A program made the position numbers and the translations under genes. Shown piece after piece: positions 25,531-33,438 of a DNA stretch of 64,000 bases (position 1 is its first letter; every line of letters begins with the position of its first letter). The stretch is from Lachnospiraceae bacterium JC7 (GTDB taxonomy: Bacteria; Bacillota; Clostridia; Lachnospirales; Lachnospiraceae): assembly GCA_000513555.1 (NCBI GenBank), contig ALYD01000003.1, forward strand, positions 1 through 64,000, in the 5' to 3' direction. The notes beneath the pieces were generated by a model. That model was not told the DNA's origin and ran no database searches. It saw nothing but the letters and a program-made list of their open reading frames with translations.

Positions 25531-26148
25531 TCAAAACAGCTGTCCCGGAAGCTTCTTCTTTTCTTTATACGGAAACGAAGCTTCATAGGCCTCAAAGCCT
25601 TCAGGATCCTTTTCACAGCAAAAATACCCTTCCGGATCTGCCCAGGTACCGTGGACACCGTCAAGATATCCCTTCTTTAATTCAAGAACGAGAAGGTAGT
25701 CTGCTCCGGGATCATCAGCGTATAAGATTCCTTTCGGTTTTGCCTGAACAAATCCTGACTGCCCGTAAAAATCGATATTTCCTTCATTTATTATGGCACC
25801 GAAGCCTAAACTCTTTGCCTTTTCGATGGTTGCATCCAGAAGTATCTTTCCATATCCCTGTCGTTTCTTATCGTTGGCGATGCATATAGGTCCCAATGTT
25901 ATAGCCGGCAGTGTTTCACCATTATCCAGCTTTATTTCCGAACGGCAATACATGGCCTGACCTATAAGCACACCATCTTCCTCCATAACGAGACCAAGTT
26001 CTTTTATATACGCCGGATCATTTCTGAAGCAGTGTACTACATAGTGCTCCCTGCATCCCGGCATATAAACATTCCAAAATGATTCCCTTACCAGATTTTC
26101 AACGTTTCTGTAATCTCTTTCTTCTTCAATTCTGATTTCTATACTCAA
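25531..26148 (-). CDS. GNAT family N-acetyltransferase
   Basis: A 205-residue GNAT protein. The frame starts at a TTG (26148) eight bases after AGGAGG. The acetyl-CoA binding segment reads LGPICIANDKKRQGYGKILLDATIEKAKSLGF, matching motif A with its Q/R-x-x-G-x-G/A loop. Motif B follows with NIDFYGQSGFVQAKPKGI. The C-terminus carries ESFWNVYMPGC-type features seen at the N-terminus of related predicted acetyltransferases. The substrate is unknown. It lies 97 bases downstream of the TetR gene and may share its transcript. Confidence 0.88.
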   Translation of the reverse strand: MSIEIRIEEERDYRNVENLVRESFWNVYMPGCREHYVVHCFRNDPAYIKELGLVMEEDGVLIGQAMYCRSEIKLDNGETLPAITLGPICIANDKKRQGYGKILLDATIEKAKSLGFGAIINEGNIDFYGQSGFVQAKPKGILYADDPGADYLLVLELKKGYLDGVHGTWADPEGYFCCEKDPEGFEAYEASFPYKEKKKLPGQLF

Positions 26149-26245
26149 GGCTTTATCCTCCTGCTTTAATGTTTCTTAGACATCTCCTATAACCTGTATT
26201 CCACTATCTCTCGACAAAACACTTCCATATTTCTCTTCCCTTCCG

Positions 26246-26869
26246 TCAGGCCGAGTACCTGTTTCTGAATTCATTTATCATTATCTTCAGATCCTCTTTT
26301 ATCCTTTCTCTGTCTTCTCCTCCGTCATCCAGCTGCAAAGCCAGTGAAAGTGAGGCAAAAAGCTCCATGGCAAGTCTTCTTGCCCCTATCTTCTTCGCCT
26401 TTTGATTAAGTATATTTTTTCCTATCATTTCTTCGAAAAGATCTTCTGAATACTTTACAGGTCCCATGACTATCATATCCTGATACAGTTTCATCTTTTC
26501 CGGACTCTTGAACTGCTCAAGGATAAGCATCTTTCTGAAAGCGGAGGCAAATTCGTCACCACTCCAGAAATCAAACTGATTAACAGTGAATTCACAAAAA
26601 TCCTTTAGGTCTGTGTTTCCATATTCTTCGGGAGACTCATCATAAGCACTTGCCGGAACACTGTCTTTTTCAGCCCTTTCCCTGTCCAGCTCATACATTT
26701 TCTCTATGATACTGTCAAAAATAGCCTGCTTATCCTTATAGTGCCTGTACAGAGCCCCCTTCGTTATGTCCAGTTTTTCTGCGATCATGCTGGTTGATAC
26801 AGCATCAAACCCACGCTCCGAAAAAAGCTTAAGTGCAGTAAGCAAAATATCTTCCTTAGAAGTTTTCAT
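26246..26869 (-). CDS. TetR/AcrR family transcriptional repressor, self-regulated
   Basis: A 207-residue TetR protein starting at the ATG at 26869, with GGAGG nine bases upstream; a longer frame to 26911 would run through the operator. The N-terminal helix-turn-helix reads KEDILLTALKLFSERGF...TSMIAEKLDITKGALYRHYKDKQAIF. The C-terminal helical ligand domain is of the type with DSIIEKMYELDRE. A double palindrome covers its promoter, so it represses itself. Nothing resembling an efflux pump is adjacent; the GNAT gene downstream is the only nearby candidate target. Confidence 0.93.
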   Translation of the reverse strand: MKTSKEDILLTALKLFSERGFDAVSTSMIAEKLDITKGALYRHYKDKQAIFDSIIEKMYELDRERAEKDSVPASAYDESPEEYGNTDLKDFCEFTVNQFDFWSGDEFASAFRKMLILEQFKSPEKMKLYQDMIVMGPVKYSEDLFEEMIGKNILNQKAKKIGARRLAMELFASLSLALQLDDGGEDRERIKEDLKIMINEFRNRYSA

Positions 26870-26889
26870 CCACACATTCCTCCAATAAA

Positions 26890-26937
26890 ATAAACGATCG
26901 TTTACTATCATTGTAAACGGTCGTTTATTTTTGTCAA
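26890..26937 (-). promoter_or_regulatory. TetR-type double operator embedded in a sigma-A promoter
   Basis: Two palindromes, AAACGATCGTTT and AAACGGTCGTTT, sit in mirrored flanks (TAAACGATCGTTTA at 26891-26904 and GTAAACGGTCGTTTA at 26913-26927). They overlap a minus-strand promoter TTGACA (26932-26937), 16-base spacer, TACAAT (26910-26915). Repressor bound here would block RNA polymerase directly. Confidence 0.85.
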
Positions 26938-26970
26938 CATATAAAATTATAAATATTTCTCTGAGTAAAT

Positions 26971-27546
26971 TTAGTACTGAACCACTCCGAAATACTTTGT
27001 CACATCAAACTCAAGGGGATAATATCCATCTCCTGAAACACTTCCGCTATAAACAAGGCAGATATTATCGCCATATGTGAAATAAAGCTCATTTGGCCAG
27101 AAATAGTAATCACTCAAGGAATGCACCCTACTCAATGTATTTCCATAACTGTCCATTACATAAAAATCAGGCCCGTAATATCCGCACATATAAAGCTTTC
27201 CCGAGGAACTGAATGCCCATGAAGCGCTTCTTCCGCCAAAATCAGGATTCACCCAGTTGATATATCCTGTGTACGGATCGATCATATATACCGCTCCATC
27301 AAAGAGCACATATGCATTACCATAGCTGTTGCCGAGATACTGAGCCGCCTCCAGTTCGGTAGCCTGTGCCGCCCCAAGATATGTACTCCACATAACTTCA
27401 CCGGTATACTCATTGATTCCATCCATAGAAGCATGCTCATAACCGCCATCATACCATGTGGTCAGGTTGATATATGGCTCTGCAAGCGCGGTGATACTTA
27501 GGGCCATAACAAATCCAACGATACTGATAATTAGTTTCTTTAACAT
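26971..27546 (-). CDS. Small secreted protein with PQQ/propeller-like repeats
   Basis: A 191-residue exported protein starting at the ATG at 27546 (AAGGAG nine bases upstream; an ATG at 27570 has no ribosome site). The signal peptide is LIISIVGFVMALSITALA. The mature part is rich in Tyr, Trp and Gly, with repeated strand-turn patterns (EYTGEVMWSTYLG, MIDPYTGYINWVN, VMDSYGNTLSRVH) like PQQ-type propeller blades. It is too short for a whole propeller, so it may oligomerise or be a remnant. I do not recognise a specific family. It lies upstream of the TetR gene on the same strand. Confidence 0.7.
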   Translation of the reverse strand: MLKKLIISIVGFVMALSITALAEPYINLTTWYDGGYEHASMDGINEYTGEVMWSTYLGAAQATELEAAQYLGNSYGNAYVLFDGAVYMIDPYTGYINWVNPDFGGRSASWAFSSSGKLYMCGYYGPDFYVMDSYGNTLSRVHSLSDYYFWPNELYFTYGDNICLVYSGSVSGDGYYPLEFDVTKYFGVVQY

Positions 27547-27727
27547 ACTCGTTTGTCTCCTTCCTTCCAAATGACAAAAACATGAGCCGAAAAAACTCCA
27601 TCAGAATATCTTTCGATTAATTATCCGAAAATATCAATAGAACAAATTAATATCGTTCTAAAAATCACCACGTGTCCAGAGTACATTTCCACTTCATTTC
27701 ACACTTCACCGTACTCTACCTAAGCCA

Positions 27728-29242
27728 TTACAGCTCCATGACCTTCAGCACCTCTTCCCTTAGCTTCGCCCGCTGATCCTTCAGTAAAAGGTACTCATTG
27801 TACTTATAGTACGCCTCATTTCCACACTCGGATATGAACTTAAGGCTGTAGAAGCCTGCATTGATGTCACTGAGGAAGATGACCAGCTCCTGTCCCTCTC
27901 CGAAGGCACTGTTGATGAAGGCGAAAGCATTGGTAAGATGATCTCCCGTCTTCTTTATAGAAAGAGCTCTTGCAGATTCCCTCTCTGTGAACCACTGCTT
28001 TGCGGTTCCATAAAGAACTTCGTTATCGCCACCGGAAAGAGCCATCTTGTTTTCAAGCTCCTCAAGGGCCAGAAGTGTCTTTTTCTGTATCCTAAGCTGA
28101 TAACGGCTTAGCATGTGAGCCTTTATGCTCTTCTCCATATGAAGCTTCATAGCGTCATGATTTGTCCGAAGGGCGTCAAGAATATCGCATTTTACTCCTG
28201 CCTTTTCAGACAGCTCCTTCAGCTTCTTTACCTCCGAGAAAACTGCTCTCTGTATGTCAAGCTGCTCGGCATAGAGTCTAAACTCATGATTCAGCGTATC
28301 CACCATAAGTCCGAGAAGCGACAGCTTTTCATCGAAGGAAGCTGAAATTATCGCAGAAAGATCCTTCGGGAAATTTCCCTCAAGTATAGCCGGAACCTGA
28401 TATGTTACGCGATACTTGTTGTAAAGCTCATAGTAGGTGGCAAAGTCTCTTGCGATCTCCGGGTCTCCGATATACTGACCCACCAGATCTCTCGTCACAG
28501 GAAGTCCCATGTCCTCATAGACCTTAATTATACGGCTCAGGTCCTCCCAGCCTCTTGCGGTAACGAAGTGCTTACCCTCGATGCCGGCCTTAACGGAATA
28601 GAAATTCTCCTTCTTTATCTCAAGGTATGCAAGGATAGCTCCTATAACATCCATCTTGTAAGCATATTCCTTCCACACAGAATAGTCCTCAGCTATATCG
28701 ATTCGCTTCACTCTGTCGAGAGTCACTATATCGAAATCCCTTACTGACTTGTTGTACTCAGGCGGGTTTCCCGCAGTCACGATGACAAATCCCTCGGGAA
28801 CCCTGTGGGAACCGAAGGTCTTGTACTGAAGGAACTGCAGCATGGTAGGTGCCAATGTCTCTGAAACGCAGTTTATCTCGTCCAGAAACAATATTCCTTC
28901 GTTTACACCTGAACGCTCGATCTGATCATAGATAGCCGCGATGATCTCTGACATGGTGTACTCTGTAACGGAGTACTCCTCTTCGCCGTAATTCTTCTTA
29001 CTGATATACGGAAGACCAATGGCCGACTGTCTCGTATGGTGAGTGATGGTGTACGACACCAGATTAATGTTAAGCTCCTCCGCGATCTGCTCCATGATGG
29101 CAGTCTTACCGATTCCGGGAGGTCCCATGAGAAGAACCGGCCTCTGCTTCTCCACGGGTATCCTGTAGGCACCGGTCTCATCCTTCATGAGATAGGCTTT
29201 AACTGTATTAACAACTTCCTGCTTTGCTTCTTTTATATTCAT
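27728..29242 (-). CDS. MoxR-like AAA+ ATPase, partner of a VWA protein
   Basis: A 504-residue AAA+ protein. Walker A GPPGIGKTAIMEQIAEEL lies near residues 38-55, Walker B GILFLDEINCVSE follows, with sensor-1 VIVTAGNPPEYN and an arginine region near VKRI. Residues 270-504 form a long helical C-terminal part without a known domain. MoxR ATPases (RavA, NorQ, CbbQ) remodel or load metal into partner complexes through a VWA protein, which is exactly the gene directly upstream (18 bases away). The ATG follows GGAGAG. Third in the LRR-VWA-MoxR set. Confidence 0.88.
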   Translation of the reverse strand: MNIKEAKQEVVNTVKAYLMKDETGAYRIPVEKQRPVLLMGPPGIGKTAIMEQIAEELNINLVSYTITHHTRQSAIGLPYISKKNYGEEEYSVTEYTMSEIIAAIYDQIERSGVNEGILFLDEINCVSETLAPTMLQFLQYKTFGSHRVPEGFVIVTAGNPPEYNKSVRDFDIVTLDRVKRIDIAEDYSVWKEYAYKMDVIGAILAYLEIKKENFYSVKAGIEGKHFVTARGWEDLSRIIKVYEDMGLPVTRDLVGQYIGDPEIARDFATYYELYNKYRVTYQVPAILEGNFPKDLSAIISASFDEKLSLLGLMVDTLNHEFRLYAEQLDIQRAVFSEVKKLKELSEKAGVKCDILDALRTNHDAMKLHMEKSIKAHMLSRYQLRIQKKTLLALEELENKMALSGGDNEVLYGTAKQWFTERESARALSIKKTGDHLTNAFAFINSAFGEGQELVIFLSDINAGFYSLKFISECGNEAYYKYNEYLLLKDQRAKLREEVLKVMEL

Positions 29243-29260
29243 ATTCTCTCCGCCTGATTA

Positions 29261-30850
29261 TTATTCTTTCAAATATAACTTCATAGCCCAGTCCGGCACA
29301 TCCTTGTCATTGATATCCCCCATAGGGTCAAAGACAAACGCAGTATCATAATCCGTCTGCTTCTCGGGATACTGACCATAGCCATCTGTAAAATAGAGCA
29401 TTCCCTTCATTTCCGGAAGCTCCCTCTTTTTCCGAAGCTCCTCAACAAACTCAAATACCGGACGGAAATCAGTACCATAGCCTCCCCTCATCTGGAAGTT
29501 CTCTGCATACTCCTCTATCTCCTCAGGTTTCTGAAGGGTCACATCCCTCTGAACCCGATCGTCACACTCGATTATATGTACTCTTATCTGCTTGAAGAAG
29601 GTAGTCCTGTTCCTGAGAAGTGCCGCCGTTTCATTAAGGAACTTCTGAACCTGATCCTGCTTTGTGGACGCCGAAGTATCTATCGCTATGACGAGATCCG
29701 AGATCCTCCTGTCCTCACAGAACTCATTCTCCTCTATAAGGGGCATGTTCCCGTAAAACTCCATACCGTAGTTGTAGTAGCCATAGTCGAAGCTGTCGGG
29801 ATCCACCCTCGTTTCCTCTCTCACCACTGTAAGTTTCCTGAGGAACTCTCTAAAGTCCGTTTCCTTTCGATACTGTGCGGCCAGAACCCATCCGAGACTC
29901 CCCGTCTCATCCGAGGCATCCTTTGAAAAAGTCTCAAGCTCTGTCTTTAGTCTCTCTGCCGTATCCTTCCAGTTCTCGTCAAGCTCCTCCGGAGAAATGT
30001 TATGGAGCGGAGACCTTCTGCCCCCATCCTTTTGCCGGTTTTCTCCGGGATCACCGGACTCTCCCGGTGCATCGCCGGAAGATTCTTTTCCATCGTCTCC
30101 CTGAGATCTTCCTGAGGCATCCCTGTCATCCTTTGAATCATCGGATCTTCCATCAGATCCCCCTGATGATCCATCAGATTCATCACTTTCGGAAGTATCG
30201 CTGTTATCCTTGTTCTCCGGGGAATTATCAGATGGCGGTCTCATATCACCTTCCGGAGATGAATCATCCCCTTTGTCAGGTCCCTCTTCATCCTCCAGTC
30301 TCTTCCAGAACTGGTGGTCACATCTGTAAAACTCCTCATGAAGCCTGAGCCTCGTATCCATATCTATGTTGTTAAGCTTAAAATAGTTATATATCCTCTC
30401 AGCTGTCAGAACCTTGCATTCTGCCTTCAGCTTCTCATACCACTGCTCCCTGAAGGGGTATGCCGGACGATTGATAATGTCATAATCCATGGAATCCAGC
30501 ACCGACTCCACCTGTATATCCGCAGCGAGGTCCCAAAGCTCCTTGTCCTCATACTGATCAGACGTGAACATATGTCTGAAGATACAGTGAAGGATGATGT
30601 GAAGATACAGCCTGTCCAGCTTCTGGGGACTCTCCACAAAAAGATGGAAAACAAAGGTCGGATTATAATGTATAGTCCTCGCATCAGTTCCCATCCTCTG
30701 GGTGCTTAGATCCAGTGTATATCCCAGGCTGTCCAGAGCTCTCCCCATAAAACGCATGGCGAGGTACAGCTCCGTCCGGGCCTCCGTCAGTATTCTGTTT
30801 CCGAAATCGCTAAGGTCCTGATGGGCCTTCATCAGTTTTTTATCAGCCAT
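29261..30850 (-). CDS. DUF2201-type putative metallopeptidase with C-terminal VWA domain
   Basis: About 529 residues from the ATG at 30850; a TTG at 30877 would add nine. The N-terminal domain resembles DUF2201 zinc-peptidase-like proteins, but the HExxH motif reads HIILHCIFRH, so the catalytic Glu is replaced and only the metal ligands remain. An acidic Ser/Asp/Gly-rich linker (about residues 195-285) joins it to a VWA domain with a full MIDAS: DTSAST, the later Thr in GGYGTDF, and FTDG. This partners the MoxR ATPase encoded 18 bases downstream, as in RavA-ViaA. The LRR gene lies about 60-90 bases upstream in the same direction. Confidence 0.85.
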   Translation of the reverse strand: MADKKLMKAHQDLSDFGNRILTEARTELYLAMRFMGRALDSLGYTLDLSTQRMGTDARTIHYNPTFVFHLFVESPQKLDRLYLHIILHCIFRHMFTSDQYEDKELWDLAADIQVESVLDSMDYDIINRPAYPFREQWYEKLKAECKVLTAERIYNYFKLNNIDMDTRLRLHEEFYRCDHQFWKRLEDEEGPDKGDDSSPEGDMRPPSDNSPENKDNSDTSESDESDGSSGGSDGRSDDSKDDRDASGRSQGDDGKESSGDAPGESGDPGENRQKDGGRRSPLHNISPEELDENWKDTAERLKTELETFSKDASDETGSLGWVLAAQYRKETDFREFLRKLTVVREETRVDPDSFDYGYYNYGMEFYGNMPLIEENEFCEDRRISDLVIAIDTSASTKQDQVQKFLNETAALLRNRTTFFKQIRVHIIECDDRVQRDVTLQKPEEIEEYAENFQMRGGYGTDFRPVFEFVEELRKKRELPEMKGMLYFTDGYGQYPEKQTDYDTAFVFDPMGDINDKDVPDWAMKLYLKE

Positions 30851-30939
30851 AAATCTTTTCTCAAAAAATCGATCCAAATACAGTCAGATAGCAGTCTTAC
30901 CAAAACCAAAATTGCATAAGGGCATCACTGATTATTTTA

Positions 30940-32025
30940 TTAAAGCTCGAACAATTCCGGTCCAAAGGAAGAATTACCCGAATCCACATTTCTGAAGTGT
31001 CTGTTCTGGTAATCCATCAATAGCGCAGAGGTAGTTACTGCTCCTTCCTTCGCTGCCATTTCCAGAGCCGGTGCCAATGCCTCTTCCGAAATAAGTTCAC
31101 ACTCCACCATGAACCTTATCCTTTCCTCAGTTCTTGTCTTATCCTGAGGAATCCATATAAGTTCTCCTTCATGTCCGAATCGTGCTGCATCATATCCTGC
31201 TATGAGCTTCGGAAGTATCTCAGGACTCTGTTCTCTCAGATAATCCTCATACTGCTTCCTGAACTCTTCACCGAGTCTGTATGGATACATAAGTCTTCCG
31301 AAGGCAGCATTGACAGCACTGGCAGGTTCATCATAGGTGAATCTCGGAAACAGTCTGTCGTAACCCGTGAAATCAATATCTGTTCTGGTCACCAGCTGTC
31401 TCGTCACATAACCTGAGCCCTCAATATGCTCATGGAAAGCTCTGCTGAAGGTATCCTCCTCGTAATTATCCGCGTAGGACGGGAATGTCAGCGCCGCTGT
31501 CACTATAGTCCTTACCTCTGAACTACCGTCCTCAAGCTCCACACTGATCCTTTTAACAGCTTTTTCCGGAAGCTCTGACAGAAGTTCATCCCCACTGAGA
31601 TGCTCTTCATCCACCGGAAAATGAATCAGTACAGGAATCATGGCATCGCCGTCACCAATCATTTCCTTCAACAGCCTGAAGCTGTTCTTCTTGCTAAAGC
31701 TTATTTCCACTTCCTGAAGCTCCTGACACTGACGAAGTGCACCATCATAATAATCCACCACGCTGTCAGTCAGGCTCAGATAGTGAAGATGGTGACAGCT
31801 ATGAAAGGCATAGGGCCGGATCTTCCTTATTCTGTCCGTAAGAGTCACTGTCTCTATATCGATTCTTGATGCAAATGCTCTGTTATCTATCTCAGTGACC
31901 GGAATCTCCGATTCTTCATTGACCATATATTCCGGGATGGTCAGGTTCTTTATGTTTCCTTCATATCCTGTTACACAGGCTATGGTATTTCCTTTATCAT
32001 TTCTTATTTCGTAAGTTAAACTCAT
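30940..32025 (-). CDS. Leucine-rich repeat (BspA-like) protein of the MoxR/VWA operon
   Basis: A 361-residue protein without signal peptide or membrane helix. The first 120 residues carry BspA/LRR_5-type repeats (IPVTEIDNRAFASRI, TVTLTDRIRKIRPYAFHSC, YLSLTDSVVDYYDGALRQC). The rest is unlike known domains, with a helical C-terminal region (about 225-345). LRRs of this type mediate protein binding. Being the first gene of the operon, it probably supplies the target- or ligand-recognition part for the downstream VWA/MoxR pair. No good ribosome site is visible before the ATG. Confidence 0.75.
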   Translation of the reverse strand: MSLTYEIRNDKGNTIACVTGYEGNIKNLTIPEYMVNEESEIPVTEIDNRAFASRIDIETVTLTDRIRKIRPYAFHSCHHLHYLSLTDSVVDYYDGALRQCQELQEVEISFSKKNSFRLLKEMIGDGDAMIPVLIHFPVDEEHLSGDELLSELPEKAVKRISVELEDGSSEVRTIVTAALTFPSYADNYEEDTFSRAFHEHIEGSGYVTRQLVTRTDIDFTGYDRLFPRFTYDEPASAVNAAFGRLMYPYRLGEEFRKQYEDYLREQSPEILPKLIAGYDAARFGHEGELIWIPQDKTRTEERIRFMVECELISEEALAPALEMAAKEGAVTTSALLMDYQNRHFRNVDSGNSSFGPELFEL

Positions 32026-32343
32026 TTATATTTCACTGCCCTAAAATGAGCAGAAATCCTCTCATCTCTTTATATACTATCTCGATTCATTCTTAAGGTA
32101 ATATAAAATTATATTTTACGCAATTTAAATCTTTGTAAACTTTACTCTATGCGGTTCTTCCTATAATACCACTATATCTCTTTCACCTGAACACGCTTAT
32201 TCATAAAATGAAGGAGGCCCCTGATGAACCTGATCATCAAAGTCCTCCTTCACTGTATTATTTTGAGATATTCTAACAATTCCTGTTTTACAGGATATAT
32301 CTGACCTGTCGTAAATTATCGAAAACAGCTTTCCTGCCGAAAC
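32026..32343. other. Intergenic gap between LRR and SGNH genes
   Basis: 318 bases, AT-rich. The right half (32090-32130) contains A/T-rich promoter-like sequence reading toward the LRR gene, including a TATAAT with poorly spaced -35 options. The left part holds the hairpin described separately. No coding frame was supported here. Confidence 0.5.
32209..32252 (-). terminator. Intrinsic terminator of the SGNH hydrolase gene
   Basis: TGAAGGAGG (32209-32217) and CCTCCTTCA (32244-32252) enclose an inner TGATG...CATCA stem. On minus the right side is followed by TTTTATG. It is about 90 bases after the stop codon. Confidence 0.65.
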
Positions 32344-33204
32344 TCAGTCCCAAAGTCCCGTGGTCTCATAATCAGGATGGGCCGCAAGCAATGCCTTCAG
32401 CGCCTCAGCATTGGCCGCATCTCTCTCAGCCTTTGCCTTCTCTGCCGCTTCAAAAAGCTGATTGTTCTCATTTTTTACTTCCGCAGTTATGGTCTCCTCA
32501 GGCGCCTCGATAAATCTGACTCCGCCTATCTCGGTTCCCTGAGTCTCTCCCCTGATAGCAGCTGCCACAAGCTGAGAAAGCTTACCATAGAAACCTCCAT
32601 ACAGATGCACCTTATCAGGCATGTAGTACTCGGGATGTCCTATAGCGAGATTATAACTGTCTATAACAGTAGCACCGAATCTACCGGCAAGCTTAAGAGT
32701 AGGTTCAACGGCATTTCTCTGAAGCCCGAAATACTCATCCCTGGCCTCAGGCGGAATTATGAAATAAATCTTCCTTGCCCTGTTGCTCCTTAGATAAGTC
32801 TCAACAACCTCCGCGTACTGGTTCTCAAAATACTTTGGAGTCCAGTTATAGGCGCGGATATCATTGGCACCGAACATGAACACAAGTATGTCCGCATCAT
32901 AGGCAACGCTCTTCGGATAAAGCTCAGTGTCCACATACTCAAGCGGACCGTCATCGATAACATATGAAGCGGTCTGCCCGAAGTTCTTCACTTCATAGTC
33001 ACTTCCCAGTGCCTTCTGAAGCTGTGCCGGATAGGAATCCGCTTCATTTTCGAGAAGATATCCTCTCGTAAGTGAATCTCCTATACATGCCACTTTTGTG
33101 GATGCGAACGCTGTTGTCGCACATCCGCCCGCAACAGTGAGAACCGTTGCCAATATAACTGTTGCCTTAAAGAGATTTTGTATTCTTTTATAAATAAGTT
33201 TCAT
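32344..33204 (-). CDS. Secreted SGNH/GDSL-type esterase
   Basis: 286 residues from the ATG at 33204 (AAAGGA upstream; a longer frame to 33240 lacks one). A signal peptide ends near TTAFA. All four SGNH blocks are present: I with Ser in CIGDSLTRG, II with Gly in NFGQTASY, III with Asn in MFGANDIRAYN, V with Asp and His in PDKVHLYG. Such enzymes deacylate or deacetylate polysaccharides or lipids at the cell surface. The C-terminal 50 residues form a charged Ala/Glu-rich helix. It follows the flagellin gene by about 230 bases. Substrate not determinable. Confidence 0.9.
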   Translation of the reverse strand: MKLIYKRIQNLFKATVILATVLTVAGGCATTAFASTKVACIGDSLTRGYLLENEADSYPAQLQKALGSDYEVKNFGQTASYVIDDGPLEYVDTELYPKSVAYDADILVFMFGANDIRAYNWTPKYFENQYAEVVETYLRSNRARKIYFIIPPEARDEYFGLQRNAVEPTLKLAGRFGATVIDSYNLAIGHPEYYMPDKVHLYGGFYGKLSQLVAAAIRGETQGTEIGGVRFIEAPEETITAEVKNENNQLFEAAEKAKAERDAANAEALKALLAAHPDYETTGLWD

Positions 33205-33438
33205 ATATAGATCCTTTCGATCGATGTAGTGAAAAGCCACTGCCGCAAATTAAACGACATTCCCCTTTCACATCCTGATATAAAATTAGATTAGCCTTTA
33301 CGACTTAACAGTTATTCTAAATTCATACTTTTCTCGAAACAAGTATCGATTCTATGAAACCCTCTTACGATTAAATGAATTCTGTCATTCATAAACCCGT
33401 CATTTCAATAATATCTGGTTTCTTTCAGACTGAACGCT

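Noticed and set aside
30010-30270. Low-complexity repeat tract
   Set aside because: It is the coding sequence of the acidic Ser/Asp/Gly linker in the VWA protein, not a DNA repeat element; the same applies to the Glu/Thr linker near 5400-5540 and the Gly/Ser linker near 35870-35940.
32090-32160. Possible sigma-28 promoter (TAAAGTTT) before the LRR gene
   Set aside because: The -35-like string is present, but no GCCGATA-type -10 box lies at the required distance.
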